Assembly (NCBI GenBank): GCA_019426215.1
Contig: CM033402.1
Location: 2,170,001 to 2,234,000, forward strand
Reading direction: 5' to 3'
Origin: Buddleja alternifolia
Taxonomy: Eukaryota; Streptophyta; Magnoliopsida; Lamiales; Scrophulariaceae
DNA length: 64,000 nt
Made by a program: the position numbers and the translations under genes. This document shows positions 35,898 through 48,437 of this stretch, in pieces. The notes below the pieces were generated by a model. The model was not told the DNA's origin and did not search any database. It saw nothing but the letters and a program-made list of their open reading frames with translations. The first letter of the stretch is position 1, and each line of letters starts with the position of its first letter.

Positions 35898-38070
35898 GGG
35901 TCAAGATTTAATACATACCCTCTCTTAGATAAGATCTAAGACCTAATATACATCATTGGATACATTAAATCCAACAGTCCACAATTAATCAATAAATAGG
36001 CTGGATATTTGGCTCCAATTGTATCAAGGGATATAACAGTCAATGACATCATTTTACATCATTTAACCAACCAAAAAAAAGGGACAAAATATTTCCTAAA
36101 ACCTCTCCATTTGAAACTGCCGAAATTTCCCCTACAATCTCTCGATTTGTTGCTAAAATTAAATTACAGAAAATTAATAGAATCAGTTATTGATTGAATT
36201 AAAATTTTGAAATTTCAGAATTTCTCAAAATCTAAAATCTGAAATTTCTGAAATCTCCAACTTGAGATTGAAAAAATCAAAATCTGAAATATTGAATTTC
36301 TGAAATTTGCATTAACTCGTCGGTGTGGGTGGCGCGAGTAGCTGCTCGAGTCGCTGGAGAAGACGACCGGAAAATAGTCATGAAGATGACAGATTTTCGC
36401 CAAATGAAAAGTCAATCACGAACTATCAATCTCCCCTACTGTATATTTGTTTATTAGTTATTGTATAATGTATTAATTAGCTATTGTATAATGTTTATTA
36501 GCTATTGTATTCACTGTATAACGGGGTATATGATTCTGTATATTGGCTTATATTTTGTTGTATATTGTGTTATAAGATACTGTATAATGGTTTATAAGAT
36601 TGTAATTGTATGATGTATAAGCACACACTGTATAATGTGTTATAATATACTGTATAATTGTTTATAAGATACTGTAAAATGGTTTAAAATCACTCATTGT
36701 ATGTCCTAATCACACTGTATAATGGGTTACAAACTACTGTATAATGGTTTACAAACTACTGTATAATGACTTATAAACTACTTTATGATGGTTTAAAATC
36801 ACTAATTCTACTATCAGTAATACCGCGCTGTATAAGATGTTGTATAATGGTTTATATGATATGTATTTGTTATTTTTAAGCCTTAAAAACTAACAAAATG
36901 CAATTTTGAAGCCCTGAACGATCTCAGATGGCTAAAATTACGAGATCGCACTGCAAAGCAGTGCGTCTTGTTCAGCACGCCGTTTCTCTATGACTATGGG
37001 ATTTTTGTGTCATTCCGACACAATGAATTTTTTCCTCATGTTTTCACCTACATCATTGTGGTGCCTTTTGATTTTGCTTGAATTAGGGCCTTGTACTGTG
37101 TGCCTTTTGATTTTGATTGAATTGTGGTGCCCAATATACAGTATGGTTTAACACACACCGTATAATGTGTTACAAGTTACTGTATAATGTCTTATAACAT
37201 ACTAATGACTTATAAGAAACGGTATAATAGTTTGAAATCACTAATTGTATGTCACTAATCACACACTGTATACCACCGTTATATTGATTGTATAATGTTG
37301 TATAAACTACTGTATAATGAGTTATAAGTTCCTGTATAAATATCCGGACATCAGAAACTAATAAAACAACAAAGAAATGATGATGCATCCTCATAAACAG
37401 TACTCCCAAAGCTCTTTTTAGCACCTTCCCTAGCTTAATGCATCAGTAACACCATCAACTTGTTCAAATTCACTCTATCTATTACATTAGATCAGTTGCT
37501 TAATGATGATTTGCAGACTCATAATTGATAACAGAAGAAGAATTCAGAAAAAATCGAATTGAAAATAGAAGAAGATGATGAATAAGGATTCGATTTCTGC
37601 ATATCCTTCAATCTTTACAGCGCCGATGCCGAATTTTACTGGAAAACAACCGATTTGATGATGAATTGAACGGGAAAAAAACATTATCTCGTATCAATTT
37701 TACTGGAAAACAACCGATTTGATGATGAATTGAACGGGTAAAACGATATCTCGAATCAATTTTGCTGGAAAACAACCGATTTGATGATGAATTGAATGGG
37801 TAAAAAAATCTCTTATCAATTTTGCTGATATATGTGATTATGGAAAGAATATAATGAAATCGGTTATGGCGCGTGAAACTGGGGATTTGATTTGATACTG
37901 TGTATTAAATTGAATCTGTTAGTTATAATTTAATTACTAAAATGCCCTTTATATAATTAAAACAAATTATTAAATCAGTTAAATGTATACCTTGGGATCA
38001 AATTGAATCAAAGGTCTAGATTGAGTCTTATATCTTACCTAATGGCAAGGGATGTATTTGATTCATACCC
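35898..38070. mobile_element. TA-microsatellite-flanked TIR element, copy 1 (2.2 kb)
   Basis: The left end gggtcaagatttaatacata and the right end (inverse of gggtatgaatcaaatacatc) form an imperfect inverted repeat of about 70 bp; both include aagatctaagac / aagatataagac blocks. Both sides are TA microsatellites. The interior holds many copies of a tgtataatg-type word (36430-36870, 37140-37340) and a segment shared with copy 2 (attcactctatctattacat to gaagaagatgatga). No transposase is encoded. Confidence 0.75.
36440..36860. repeat. Irregular array of tgtataatg words
   Basis: Units like actgtataatggtttataag recur every 20-30 bp with variation. A second cluster is at 37140-37340. Similar clusters occur at the same relative place in the copies at 44678 and 48438. 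Confidence 0.8.
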
Positions 38071-38088
38071 TATATATATATATATATG

Positions 38089-38343
38089 GGACAATTACAC
38101 CCACACCCCCTCAATGATGAGATAATTACACAAATCTCCCTTCACTTATTGATAATTACAAACACCTCCCTTAGTGGGTTTATTTGTAAGGTTTACAGGG
38201 ACGCAATTGTATGAATTGTTACACACATAGGGGGCGCTATTGTAAGAAATCTTTAATATGAGGGGATGTGTTTGTAATTATTAATTAGTGAGGAGAGGTT
38301 TGTGTAATTACCCTATCATTGAGGGGGTATGGTGTAATTATCC
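38089..38343. mobile_element. Foldback MITE in a TA tract
   Basis: The left end ggacaattacacccacaccc is the inverse of the right end gtatggtgtaattatcc, and the arms pair over about 85 bp. It sits in the TA microsatellite that borders the 35898-38070 element, so its duplication is masked. Confidence 0.75.
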
Positions 38344-38359
38344 ATATATATAAATATAT

Positions 38360-38553
38360 GGCTCTCCCAACTAGTTTTATCACCTTCCAATTTTATGTGA
38401 AGTGTTCGGGGTTCAATTCCAGACTGTCACAAATTGTGACTTTTCTCTCATTTTTGGAGTTTTATACGATCTGTGTGACACATGATTTATAAACTATCGG
38501 CATGGGTTTGTCGGGTCATTGTATCCCCTTCATCTAAAATTAAAAAAGAAAAA
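38360..38553 (+). mobile_element. tRNA-derived SINE (family A), copy 1
   Basis: It carries a box-B-like word ggggttcaattcc, then cagactgtcacaaattgtga, and ends in an A-rich tail after catctaaaattaaa. It aligns with the copies at 38641-38833 and 52240-52436. Its flanking duplication was not identified. Confidence 0.6.
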
Positions 38554-38640
38554 TATTAATAGCACTAATTAACCATTCAATTTTCTTTTTAAATTCCTTG
38601 TAATTTGAAAACATGTAGTGATTAAAATCTCGCAATATTA

Positions 38641-38833
38641 CCAAGGCTTGTTAGCCTAGTTATATCAGTTTTTTCTTTCATGTGGGAGGTCCAGAGTTCA
38701 ATTTCAGACTGTCACAAGTTGCGTATTTTCTCTTTTTATTTGGAGTCTTATAGGATGTGTGTCCATAATTAAAAATTATCAGCCCGAATTTGTCAGATCA
38801 AGGTATTCCCTCATCTAGAATTAAAAAAAAAAA
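38641..38833 (+). mobile_element. tRNA-derived SINE (family A), copy 2, with TSD
   Basis: Box A lies near the start (ggcttgttagcctagttat) and box B at cagagttcaatttc. The body is shared with 38360 and 52240, and the tail is a run of A. The flanks ctcgcaatatta (38629-38640) and ctcgcaatataa (38834-38845) form a target-site duplication with one mismatch. Confidence 0.78.
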
Positions 38834-38945
38834 CTCGCAATATAATAAATTGTGATGATTTCTTACTAAAGTTGTAGTATAATTTACGTATAGGCCGAGT
38901 ACAACATCCATCATTCATTCATTACCAGGATTGTGGGAGGTTGGT

Positions 38946-39103
38946 TGGAAAAATCTATGCTAGACCGAGTCCAATGGTCTTAGTATCTAGATGTTTTACA
39001 CAGTAAGGTGTATTGTAAGCGATCTCCACACACACTTGTGTGAGAGAGATAGACACAGAATTCACACTCCGACCATTGGACTAGATCTATCGTAGAATTA
39101 CCC
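38946..39103. mobile_element. Short Mutator-like MITE with empty paralogous site
   Basis: Its ends pair over about 30 bp (core agtccaatggt / accattggact). The flanks gaggttggt at 38937-38945 and 39104-39112 are a perfect 9-bp duplication. The DOX3 3' flank has the same surrounding sequence without the insertion near 60248-60262 (gggggttggccgatg). Relative at 15672-15812. Confidence 0.8.
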
Positions 39104-39354
39104 GAGGTTGGTGGGTGAAAACCAATCCACCCTTCGTGATCCTATAGCCAAAAGTGAAACAGATATGTTGCATCTAGTCCAGTGTACAATCACCCAAAAT
39201 TAGTCTAGGCGAATAAAAATGTGAAGACAACATATAGACAATGTTATATATCACCGAGTAATCTTCGTAATCTTGTTCTTCAAGTATATATAAATATGAT
39301 ATTAAACAAGAGATTTGAAAATAATTGCATTTTATCATCAACTTCATGTCAAGC

Positions 39355-41406
39355 TTATGCTTGAGAGAGTTCATATCGCTTCAAGGCGGGGTTGCCATCT
39401 CGTGTATCCTTTATATAGTTCCTTATAAACTCAAGATATGGAAAGGGTCTATATAGTGGAATACCGCATCCATTTATCAGTTCATTTGCAGGTTGAATTT
39501 GGTACTCACTAGATGGATGTATGAAGCTAGCAATTGTTGTTCGAGCGACGAATGCATTCGTCACGGCTCGATGATCGCCACTTCTTAGCATCCCATTGCT
39601 TATTACCTGTAAATACGTTGGCATATAAGCATATCGAGATTAACAAGACTCGAAAATGTGGAGGAATGCAAAGAGGGAACAATCTCAGGACACTTCTTTG
39701 ACAAAAACATTACTATGGTGAATCATTCTTAGAAGATCGCTGAACGCCCGAACGACAATCACAACCATAAGGTGGTAAGAACCATTTCGATCCGCCATAA
39801 ACATATGATTCGTGAGTGCCCTAAGACTTGGAGTCTCTGACCTTCCTAAGAATCTCCGAGGAAATTGTATGTAATGATGATGCAATTGTGCAATCCGATA
39901 AACAAAAGAAGTATTATAAGATGGACATCTCGATGGCCGAGTTTTTTAGAGGGTATTAATGGACTTTGATCCTATATAGATATGTATGTATCTTGCAGTC
40001 TGTAATTCAAATTATGAAAAAAAATTCTTTAGTACAACCGTGAATATAGACAATTCTTCGCTGAACCATGTAAATTCTATTTTTCATTCTATAACTTGGT
40101 TCGTACCTAACATGTAAGAAATATTACCGGGAATTACTACCATTCAAGTACTTGATCATGAGTGTTTTTTTTCCCTCTTGATTCAAGTATTACGAACCAT
40201 CTATAGACCAACATATTTATACCTAGCTCAAGCGACAAAGTTCTATTTGTTAAAATGAAAGCGATAATAGTTACCTGGAGTGTGTGTCCTATGTTAACCA
40301 CAAATGCATTAGGAATAGGTTCAACGGCGATCCATTCTCTGTCTTTTAAAACTTGAAGTCCGGGGATTGCTCCTTGATTAAGAACGGTGATTAGGTTCGG
40401 ATCACTGTGCTTGGGTAATCCCAAGGTCAAGCTCGGATCCGGACATGGTGGGTAAAAGTTAAAGTTCAACATGTGAGTTTTACTCAAATCACCCTCAAAA
40501 TATCCTGATTCAAGTCCTAATCCTTCGCGTATTAGATCCAAAAGCAGCAAGCTCAACTCCCTCACACGAACCGCGTAGTCTCCTATCACCTCTCTGCAGT
40601 TAAGAAAACAAATAAACTAACCAAAACATGAATTTTTTAGTTATAGTGGACACCACCACATGAACAATTATGATTATCCCTGGAACTTTGGTATGAAATT
40701 AACCTCTTTTCGTTTCATGAGTGAGGTCAATTTAAGTATCGCGCTAAAGAGAATTGGCTTTTGAGAGTTTCTTTTGATTCTTAAGCAGTCTAGGGCCTTC
40801 AAATCTCAATATAATCACAACAATTCGTAAATATAGAGCAGATTAAGCTAATTTTTGGCTAGTAATATACCTGAATCTAGCTGGATTGTTTGGCCACTCT
40901 TCGACAAAATCCTCGAGAGGATGACAAGGGAGACGCAAACTATCCCTCCAGAAATGAACTTTCTCTTGATCATGGTCGATGCTCGAGTATAGCCTACATT
41001 TTTTTGCTGGATCGTCGGAGTAAAAGTTTGCCTTATCTTCTACAGGCAGTTGAATGAACTCTTCCGCCACCTTCAGAACATCGTGCATCAGATCCTCGGG
41101 GATGCCATGATTCGTCAGCTGTTTTTATTTCCCGCGCGACATACTTAAGTTCATAGTTAACATATAAAAAATGTAATCAAAATTCTGAAATGATAATAAT
41201 AACAATACCTCGAAGAATCCGAAATCTTGGCAAGCTTTCATGATCCTCTGCACTAGTTCTTGTCTATCAGTATTTCCACGGAGATCGATCACCGGGATGC
41301 ACTTGGAAGACGGGATCACCACTTTTCCGGGCCTTCTTTCTGGTGGCAATATGTAAGATTCTGGTACATGTTGAATGTTTTGCTTGCTTGAAATAAGTTT
41401 ATCCAT
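39355..41406 (-). CDS. 2-oxoglutarate/Fe(II)-dependent dioxygenase, copy 2 (DOX2)
   Basis: Paralogue of DOX1 with the same four-exon structure: 41406-41209, 41118-40871, 40593-40275 and 39606-39355, giving 338 aa. Exons 1-3 have exactly the lengths of DOX1 (198, 248 and 319 bp). Iron ligands H211, D213 and H267, R277 (followed by T-T) and N194/Y196 are all present. The C terminus is slightly shorter than in DOX1 (ends YELSQA). This is the most compact copy: intron 1 is 91 bp and introns 2 and 3 lack the insertions found in DOX1, so it is probably nearest the ancestral layout. There are no stops, frameshifts or broken splice sites. The substrate is unknown; substitutions relative to DOX1 are scattered. 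Confidence 0.92.
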
Positions 41407-41599
41407 GTGTATTACAGAGTCTTCTGCTCTGAACAATTTGTGGATGTAATAACAACTTATTTATGTTGACATATGGTGCAGATAATGACACCCCACCAAC
41501 CAAGTAATCTGATTCCTTCCACTTGTATTAAGTAAACGAAATAAACGATGACTTTTCAGATTAAACAAGTGGTGTAGAAGTAGAACGAGTATCCAAGAA

Positions 41600-42790
41600 G
41601 AACGAATATGAAAATTCACTTCAATTCATCGATGTTATGGAATACGAACCGAAACTTACAAAATAGAACGTTCTAATGAAAGAAAGTCTTTCATTTGGAA
41701 TTATAGACTTTTCTAAATGCTAATATGATGTTTTAGTGAATGGATACCATTTGGAACAACTTGATTGCACTTGCTAAAATTCAAAGATCGTTCGCTTTGG
41801 AATTATATTGGCTGGACGAGAGAATGCTCCATGCCAAACAATGAGTTAGTTCTTTGCTGTAAATTTATACTATTATTGAATGAGTGGTTTGCACGAAAAT
41901 AGTTGGTGAGAGATGATTGGGATCCTTAATCTTTGATATAAATATTCATTTTACTTGTTCCTAGCATGTTTGTCAGCTAGTTTTTCAAATTCATAATTTA
42001 TTTACATGAGATCGAAATCCTAAAATGCGATTCGATGACTTTATCGTGATCCAATTTTTTTTCGTGGGAATGGTCATATGCATAATTACTATATAATAAT
42101 TACCAGAGAAGATAACAATGCATTTATATTTGTTTAATTCCCTCTAGAGCTTTTGGTATATTCTATATTCTTTTGAGCATCTTTTAGTGCTCCAAATTTC
42201 ACAAAAGCATGAAAGGAACTCAAATTTATAATTATATGAATATGCTTATGTAAACATTTTTACTTCTGAATATACTTAAATTTTTTTTAAGTAAGTTCTT
42301 TTCACAATTTTTTTTCTACATAGATTGACATCAAAAATATATTATATGCCACAGATATTGAAAGAATAATATCCTCATATAAGTTAGCTCTACCAATAAT
42401 ATAAACATTAAATATTAAGTTATAAATATACACAAAATATATTAATTTTAGTATTATATAATATTAGAGCTCCAATAACATATTTGGAGTGATAATATCA
42501 TTTTTCATTATATATATAGTTATATATAATGAGTATTATAGTTATTCTTAATTACTGTTCTCTTACTAAAATATTCAATTATTACGGTCCTGAAACTGGC
42601 CCAAGAGCTGTAATTATTGTCGATATGGGATTTCAAATAATGTATTCAACCAAGCCAAAGAATAATTTAAATACAGTATATGTAGGTCAAGGGACCACAG
42701 CCAATCGACAAAGTTTATTATATAATCCAAAATAACAAGATAGCAAAACTACGTCAATACACCAAGTTATAAATAATTAAAAATTATAAA
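41600..42790. other. AT-rich region upstream of DOX2, partly Helitron
   Basis: No gene. The AT-rich sequence leading to the Helitron 3' end at 42826 is probably the body of a non-autonomous Helitron; its 5' TC end was not located. The 68-codon frame at 42529-42735 has no recognisable domain. Confidence 0.45.
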
Positions 42791-42798
42791 CGGGAGTC

Positions 42799-42826
42799 CA
42801 CGTGCAACGCACGTGCTTTATACTAG
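42799..42826 (+). mobile_element. Helitron 3' terminus
   Basis: A perfect 7-bp stem with a 3-base loop (cacgtgc aac gcacgtg, 42799-42815) is followed 7 bases later by ctag at 42823-42826 and then T. This matches the Helitron rule of a GC-rich hairpin about ten bases before a terminal CTRR inserted next to T. The words surrounding it (gggagtccacgtgcaacg) are common at plant Helitron ends. The 5' end was not found. Confidence 0.75.
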
Positions 42827-42827
42827 T

Positions 42828-43660
42828 AGAGTTAAAAGAGCAAACGAGCAATCGCAATATCAGCACCAACCATTAGGCCATCTTTTCTTGGAGTTCCACT
42901 TAGGAAACCATTTCGAGCTCGATCTTGAACCAAGCATCCTACTCTGCTTGTAAGGCCGCCACGTTAGCTTCCAAAGGAGCCCTTTTATTGGATATTCGTG
43001 CTTCGATGCTTCAGTCTTCGAGAAGCTGAAAATTTCATCTCTGATAGTGGTTGGAGTAGAGCTGAAAATCTCACCTTCAATTGTCGTAGACGGGAAAACT
43101 TGATCACGGTCTCGAATGGTATTGAGTCTTAAGTACCTTTGATCAAGAGACTCCTTTGGTATGTTTCTTGCTAGCATTGGCGATGCACCGCCCCAGTTAT
43201 TTGAACCGTACGATGGGTGCTGAGGTGTCCTAAAGTCTAACAGTTCGTTGTGTTTCATCTTCTGTTCCATTTGGACTTAGACGTTTAGTTTACTTCTTTG
43301 TGAATCACATTCAGTTACTTCAACAAAATATGATCTATGTGATGACTTATAGAACGATAAAGCATCATCTTATGCCTATCTTGATGATTTATTTAAAAGG
43401 GATATATGCAACTTGAAGACAAAGAGGCAGCGATTACTACAAGAACTGGAACAATGCAAAATGTCTTTAAATTGATAAGAATCCTATCAATGCCACTATG
43501 GATTTAACTTTATCTATATGTGTTATGAACAAATACGAAATAAAAGTATAAAAGATTAAATGAGACAACAATTTACGTGGTTCGACAAATGACTATGTCT
43601 ACCCGAGAGGACAAGAGAATTTCACTATTAACAAAGAGGTACAAAGTACAAAAAATGTCA
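42828..43660. other. Unassigned sequence with a possible coding relic and LTR-like piece
   Basis: Minus-strand frames at 42860-43270 give no recognised domain. A different frame reads a coiled-coil-like APLEANVAALQAE, broken by stops, so this may be a decayed gene fragment. At 43570-43640, words such as tttacgtggttcgacaaatg resemble the ends of plant LTRs. Neither is firm. Confidence 0.35.
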
Positions 43661-43686
43661 AAAAAAGAAGTTGTTACTACATCTTA

Positions 43687-43689
<3 letters not shown>

Positions 43690-43724
<35 letters not shown>
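43690..43724. repeat. TA microsatellite
   Basis: An uninterrupted TA run directly left of the LINE fragment. Confidence 0.95.
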
Positions 43725-43726
<2 letters not shown>

Positions 43727-43729
<3 letters not shown>

Positions 43730-44638
43730 GCGGTTTGCGTGGCGGGTTTGTAGAGAGTTGTTGCCTACTGGAGAAAATCTTCTCAAAAGGAAAGTGGAGG
43801 TTTCAGGTAAGTGTTCTTTTTGTGAGGCTGATGGTGAATCCATCCATCATGTGCTTTTTGATTGTCCTTACTCCCGTGTTATTTGGTGCATATCTGGTCT
43901 GCCTTGGCATCTTCTTTCTTATTGGCCTTTTAGTTCCGAACTTTGGTTTCGTCAACTAGCTATTGAGTTAGAACCCAATGATTTTTGTTTGTTCTTGGAG
44001 ATTTGTTGGTATATTGGTATAGTCGAAATTTGACTTGGACTGAAAAAAAGATGATTGATCCTAGTGTGTTGTTTTCTCAAGCGAAGCTTTTTCTTGAAAC
44101 TTTTCGAAAATCAATGAAGGTGAGGAATTTGGTTGTTAGCAGCCCCCATTTGGTGTCTTGGACTTGCCCAACTCATGGTATTATTTGGATTAATTTTGAT
44201 GGGGCTAATTTTGCATTGAATGGAGCAACAGGGATGGGTTTCTTAGCTCGAGATCATGATGGTAGGTGTACCAGGTGGGGGACTCGTCGATTTTCTTTTG
44301 TGTTGTCTCCGGAGTACGCAGAAACTTTGGCTGCCCGGGGGGCATTAGAGATGGCTCGTAGGCAAGGTTGGCGGCGTATTGAGCTTGAAGGTGACTGCGA
44401 GAATCTGATTCGTAATTTGCAATCAGGTGACCAAATTTTTTTGGTTTTAGGGCCTTTAGTTGAGGATATCAAACTTGTAGCTTTATCTTTCTCTTCTTGT
44501 GTTTTTCGTTTCGTCAAACGTTCGGATAATTGTGTGGCTCATTCTCTTGCTCGTTTAGCTTTGGTTGACCAAGAGTCTGTTCTTGGCCTTCCTTTATTGG
44601 CAGCTTCGGCTTTGACTGTTGACCTTTCTATTCAATGA
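43727..44638 (+). pseudogene. LINE (non-LTR) retrotransposon 3' fragment: RT zinc-binding plus RNase H
   Basis: The first frame encodes a zf-RVT domain (GKCSFCEADGESIHHVLFDC, with the CxxC..HH..C pattern). After a one-base frameshift near 44020 the second frame encodes an RVT_3-type RNase H. Its likely acidic residues are the Asp in NFDGA, the Glu in YAETLAARGALEMA, the Asp in ELEGDCENLI, and one in RSDNCVAHSLARLAL. The frame ends at TGA 44636-44638. The endonuclease and polymerase parts are missing, and no poly-A tail is seen. The piece lies between two TA microsatellites, so it may be a captured fragment rather than a primary LINE insertion. Confidence 0.75.
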
Positions 44639-44677
44639 TAGTACTACCGTTTGTTTTAAAATATATATATATATATA

Positions 44678-46640
44678 GGGTCAAGATCGAATACATACCC
44701 TCTCTTAGATAAGATCTAAGACCCAATATACACCATTGGATACATTAAATCCAACAGTCCAAAAAATAAGGAATAAACAGGCAGGAAAAAATGGAAAATA
44801 GGGATTAGGGGTATAATGGACAAAATGGCAAAATTATACATCACCCATTTACCAAAAATAACGGCAATCATCTCCCGCAATCTCTCAAAAACTGATACCC
44901 ACGAACTCAGCCATTTATTATCACAATCTCAGCCCGAGATTAACGCATTCAATTTATAGAATCGTATTAACCTCAGATTTCGTTCGATTATCACAAAAAA
45001 AAATTCTGAAACCCACATGTTCTAGAAATTCTGAAACCCACGAAAAAATTCTGAAAATTGAGATTGCAAACCCAGAATCTGAAAAGATTGAATTCCACAT
45101 GTTTTCGCTTACATCATTGTTATTTGCTTTGATTTTTTATTTTTGAATGTTCTGTTATTTCTGTATATTGCTTAATTAGTAAACTATAATGGTGATATAT
45201 CATATATTGTGATTTGAACACATTATACAGCTCATTATATTAAATTATACATTGTATTATATTACATTATACAGTTCATACAATAGGGATATACAACATG
45301 TGATTGTGCTCCCTTCAACAGTCAGTTGAATATATTATACAGCATTTTGTACTACATTATACAGTATATTATAACCTATTATACAATATCATATAAGCCA
45401 TTATACAGTGAGTCCAATAGCTAATTAATCCATTATATAATAGTTAATAATCAAATATACGGTAACTATAAACAAGGTAAAGTACGAAAATAATGGAAAT
45501 AAATAAAAATAAAAATAAAAATCCGACTGAAAACACAAAAACTTATGATAAGTATACTGATTTGTTTTTAAAACGATGTTTCCTACAAGATTGAAGTAGA
45601 GCTTGGGACCAAATTCTAAAAACAGTTTTTGCCTTTCGGAAATTTAAAAAATATATTTTTTTATTATTTTTTTAAAGCAAAACGCAGTAGATGAGCGGTG
45701 ATACACATTGTATAATGGTTTGTATTGTAGTGTATAATAATGAATGTAATCTATAATCTGTTATACATATAGTTGTGTATAAAATTCACAGTGTATAATG
45801 ATTTGTATTGTAGTGTATAATAATGAATCTAATCTATAATTTGTTATACTATTCTATATAGCTGTGTATAAGATTCACAGTGTATAATGGTTTGTATTAT
45901 AGTGTATAATAATGAATCTAATCTACAATCTGTTATACCATTCTATATAGTTGTGTATAAAATTCATAGTGTATAATGGTTTGTATTGTAGTGTATAATG
46001 GTTTGTATTGTAGTGTATAATGGTTTGTTATTGTAGTGTATAATGGTCCGTTACAGAGAAATAAAGAGAAACTCATTTGTTCAAATTCACTCTATCTATT
46101 ACATTAGATCAGTTGCTTAATGATGATTTGCAGACTCATAATTGATAACAGAAGAAGAATTCAGAAAAAATTGAATTGAAAACAGAAGAAGATGATGATT
46201 AGGGATTCGATTTCTACATATCCTTCGATCTTTACAGCCCCGATCTCGAATTTTACTGGAAAATAACCGATTTGATGATGAATTGAACCGAAAAAAAACA
46301 ATATCTCATATCAATTTTGCTGGAAAACAACCGACTTGATGATGAATTGAACGGGTAAAACGATATCTCGAATCAATTTTGTTGGAAAACAACCGATTTG
46401 ATGATGAATTGAATGGGATTTTGCTGATATATGTGATTATGGAAAGATGAAATCAGTTATGGCGCGTGAAACTGGGGATTTGATTTGATATTGTGTATTA
46501 AATTGAATCTGGTTATAATTTAATGACGATTAAATCAGTTAAATGTGTTAAATGTAGACCTTGAGATCAAATTGAATCAAATGCCTAAATTGGGTCTTAT
46601 ATTTTACTTAATGGCAAGGAATGTATTTGATCCATATCCT
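44678..46640. mobile_element. TA-microsatellite-flanked TIR element, copy 2 (2.0 kb)
   Basis: The left end gggtcaagatcgaatacata and the right end (inverse aaggatatggatcaaataca) have TA tracts on both sides. It shares its terminal 80 bp and the aattcactctatctattaca block with copy 1. Its repeat clusters are in opposite orientations: attatacag-type words at 45210-45480 and tgtataatg-type words at 45700-46050. No transposase. Confidence 0.75.
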
Positions 46641-48437
46641 TTATATATATATATATATATATATATGCCTTCCTTGGTAAATGGCCGTGATTGTATCAAA
46701 TACTGAGTTCAGAAGTGAGTAAATAATTGTTCGATACTTTACTTGGCTTGTTTTGAATGATGAATTGAATGGGTATATAGACTTAAAAAATATCGATCCA
46801 TTAGTGTTTTTTTTAATCTTATCATATTTTCAAGACATGTATTACACATATATTTTCCTCTCTACAAATCTCTTCTACTTGCACATAATTATTCTATCAC
46901 CTACCAATCTTGAAAGAAAAAAAGTATAATAATAGATAATGTAATGTGCTAGACAAATGCATGACGTAGCTACTAAATATAAGTTTTGTACAAGTTGCAA
47001 GGTAAGCAGGGCAGAGTCAGGGAACAGAATAGCTATATGCCAAATAGACGAAGGATTCAAGCCTCCCGCAGTACGGTACACTATATTTATGGGGGGAAAT
47101 ATAATCAGGAACTAGATTCAATTACAACTTTTGACATACTTTATACTCTTATATCTTTTTCGTTATAGCGATATTTTTCGATTTTGAGAGAGGGCAAAAT
47201 TCAAATATAAAAAACTTTGTAACGTAAAAAAATAATTTTTCAAAATTGAGGGGGGGAGCGGTGTAAGGAATTTTGTCCAGATTGGATTTGGTCTATCCAT
47301 CCACTTTTTTTTTTGAATAAATGTTATAATAGATGATTCTAATAATATGAAGAAGCATAGGACGTGATAACAAATATATGATTTGTATTGTTGTAAAGTA
47401 AGAGAAGTTGTCCAGATCGGATTTGGTTATATTGGACAATATATTTTGTGATATTGTTGTTGTGTGAATAAATTAAAGATATTAAAAAAAAAACACGAAC
47501 TATTCATCTGTTGATATACTTTCCTGATCTTGAGATATACACATGTATATGTTTTTTCCTTGTATAAATGTGTGTTTTGTGACCATGGGGCATTGGTATT
47601 TATGATTTGATAGAGAAACTTCACTCATTGTTCTATAATTTCAAAAATAACTTAAGTATTTATATATTTGGTATCTTTAGTAAATATGAAATTGGTGAAT
47701 ACCATAAGAGAAAATATAAAAACTAATTTAAAAGAATTACAATCACGTTCTTATACGAAAAACAATTAAATTAAAAATCAACAACTTGAAAATAAAACTT
47801 CAACCCTTCAACTTACGTATTGTACTTCAAACATAAAATAGATCCAGATTTAAAGTATGGTTAAATTTGTAATAATAAAAAAAAAAATTTCCAGTAAGAT
47901 GTGCTGGAAAAGCTTTAGAATTAAAGTATGGTCCACTTTTGATATTTGTTTTCCTAATTTAAACACTTTATATCCTAGGTAGATTTTTGAATTATTTACA
48001 TACTAAAATATGGTACAAGATTTGCTAATTTTGTTAGTTGATTGTAATAATTATTAGTTGATTTGTAATCTGTCACAATTTGATATTCATGACATATATC
48101 ATACCGATTCATTCAAAAAAGAAAAAAGAAAAACCCTAATCCCAAAGTCAACATGTTTTTTTTCTAAAAATGCAATTTCTTCTAAAATAATAATTAAGTG
48201 AGCAGGAGATTTATAAATTATAAAAAGTGCAGTAACTTATGAGTGATTATTCTAAAGAAATTGTATAATTTTATAATGTCAACTTTAGAAGACCGAAAAT
48301 TTGAGTGATTCTAAGAAAGTTTTAAAAATTTCAGAGGTACGAGTACACTTCGTGAATGATTTTGAATGTCCCAAATATTAGGTGGCAGAAGTTCTTCCAA
48401 ACATCATGTGGTACCTTTTTTTCAATATATATATATA
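46641..48437. other. AT-rich intergenic region with dispersed repeats
   Basis: No gene. It contains degenerate copies of a roughly 90-bp repeat (about 46966-47010, 47260-47310 and 47370-47450; core tttgtattgttgtaaagtaa and gtccagatcggatttggt) that also occurs beyond the cystatin gene. It also has a 3' fragment of SINE family B at 48006-48130. Confidence 0.5.
48006..48130 (+). mobile_element. SINE family B, 3' fragment
   Basis: Contains ttgttagttgattgtaat and gatattcatgacatatatca and ends in an A/G-rich tail, aligning with the 3' half of the SINE at 11003-11224. The tRNA-like head is absent. Confidence 0.5.

Noticed and set aside
36430..37340. CRISPR-like array
   Set aside because: Repeat spacing and sequence are irregular, the sequence is AT-rich and the genome is a plant; the words lie inside a transposable element.
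42860..43270. 136-codon minus-strand frame
   Set aside because: No recognised domain. A different frame shows coiled-coil-like text interrupted by stops, so at best this is a relic.
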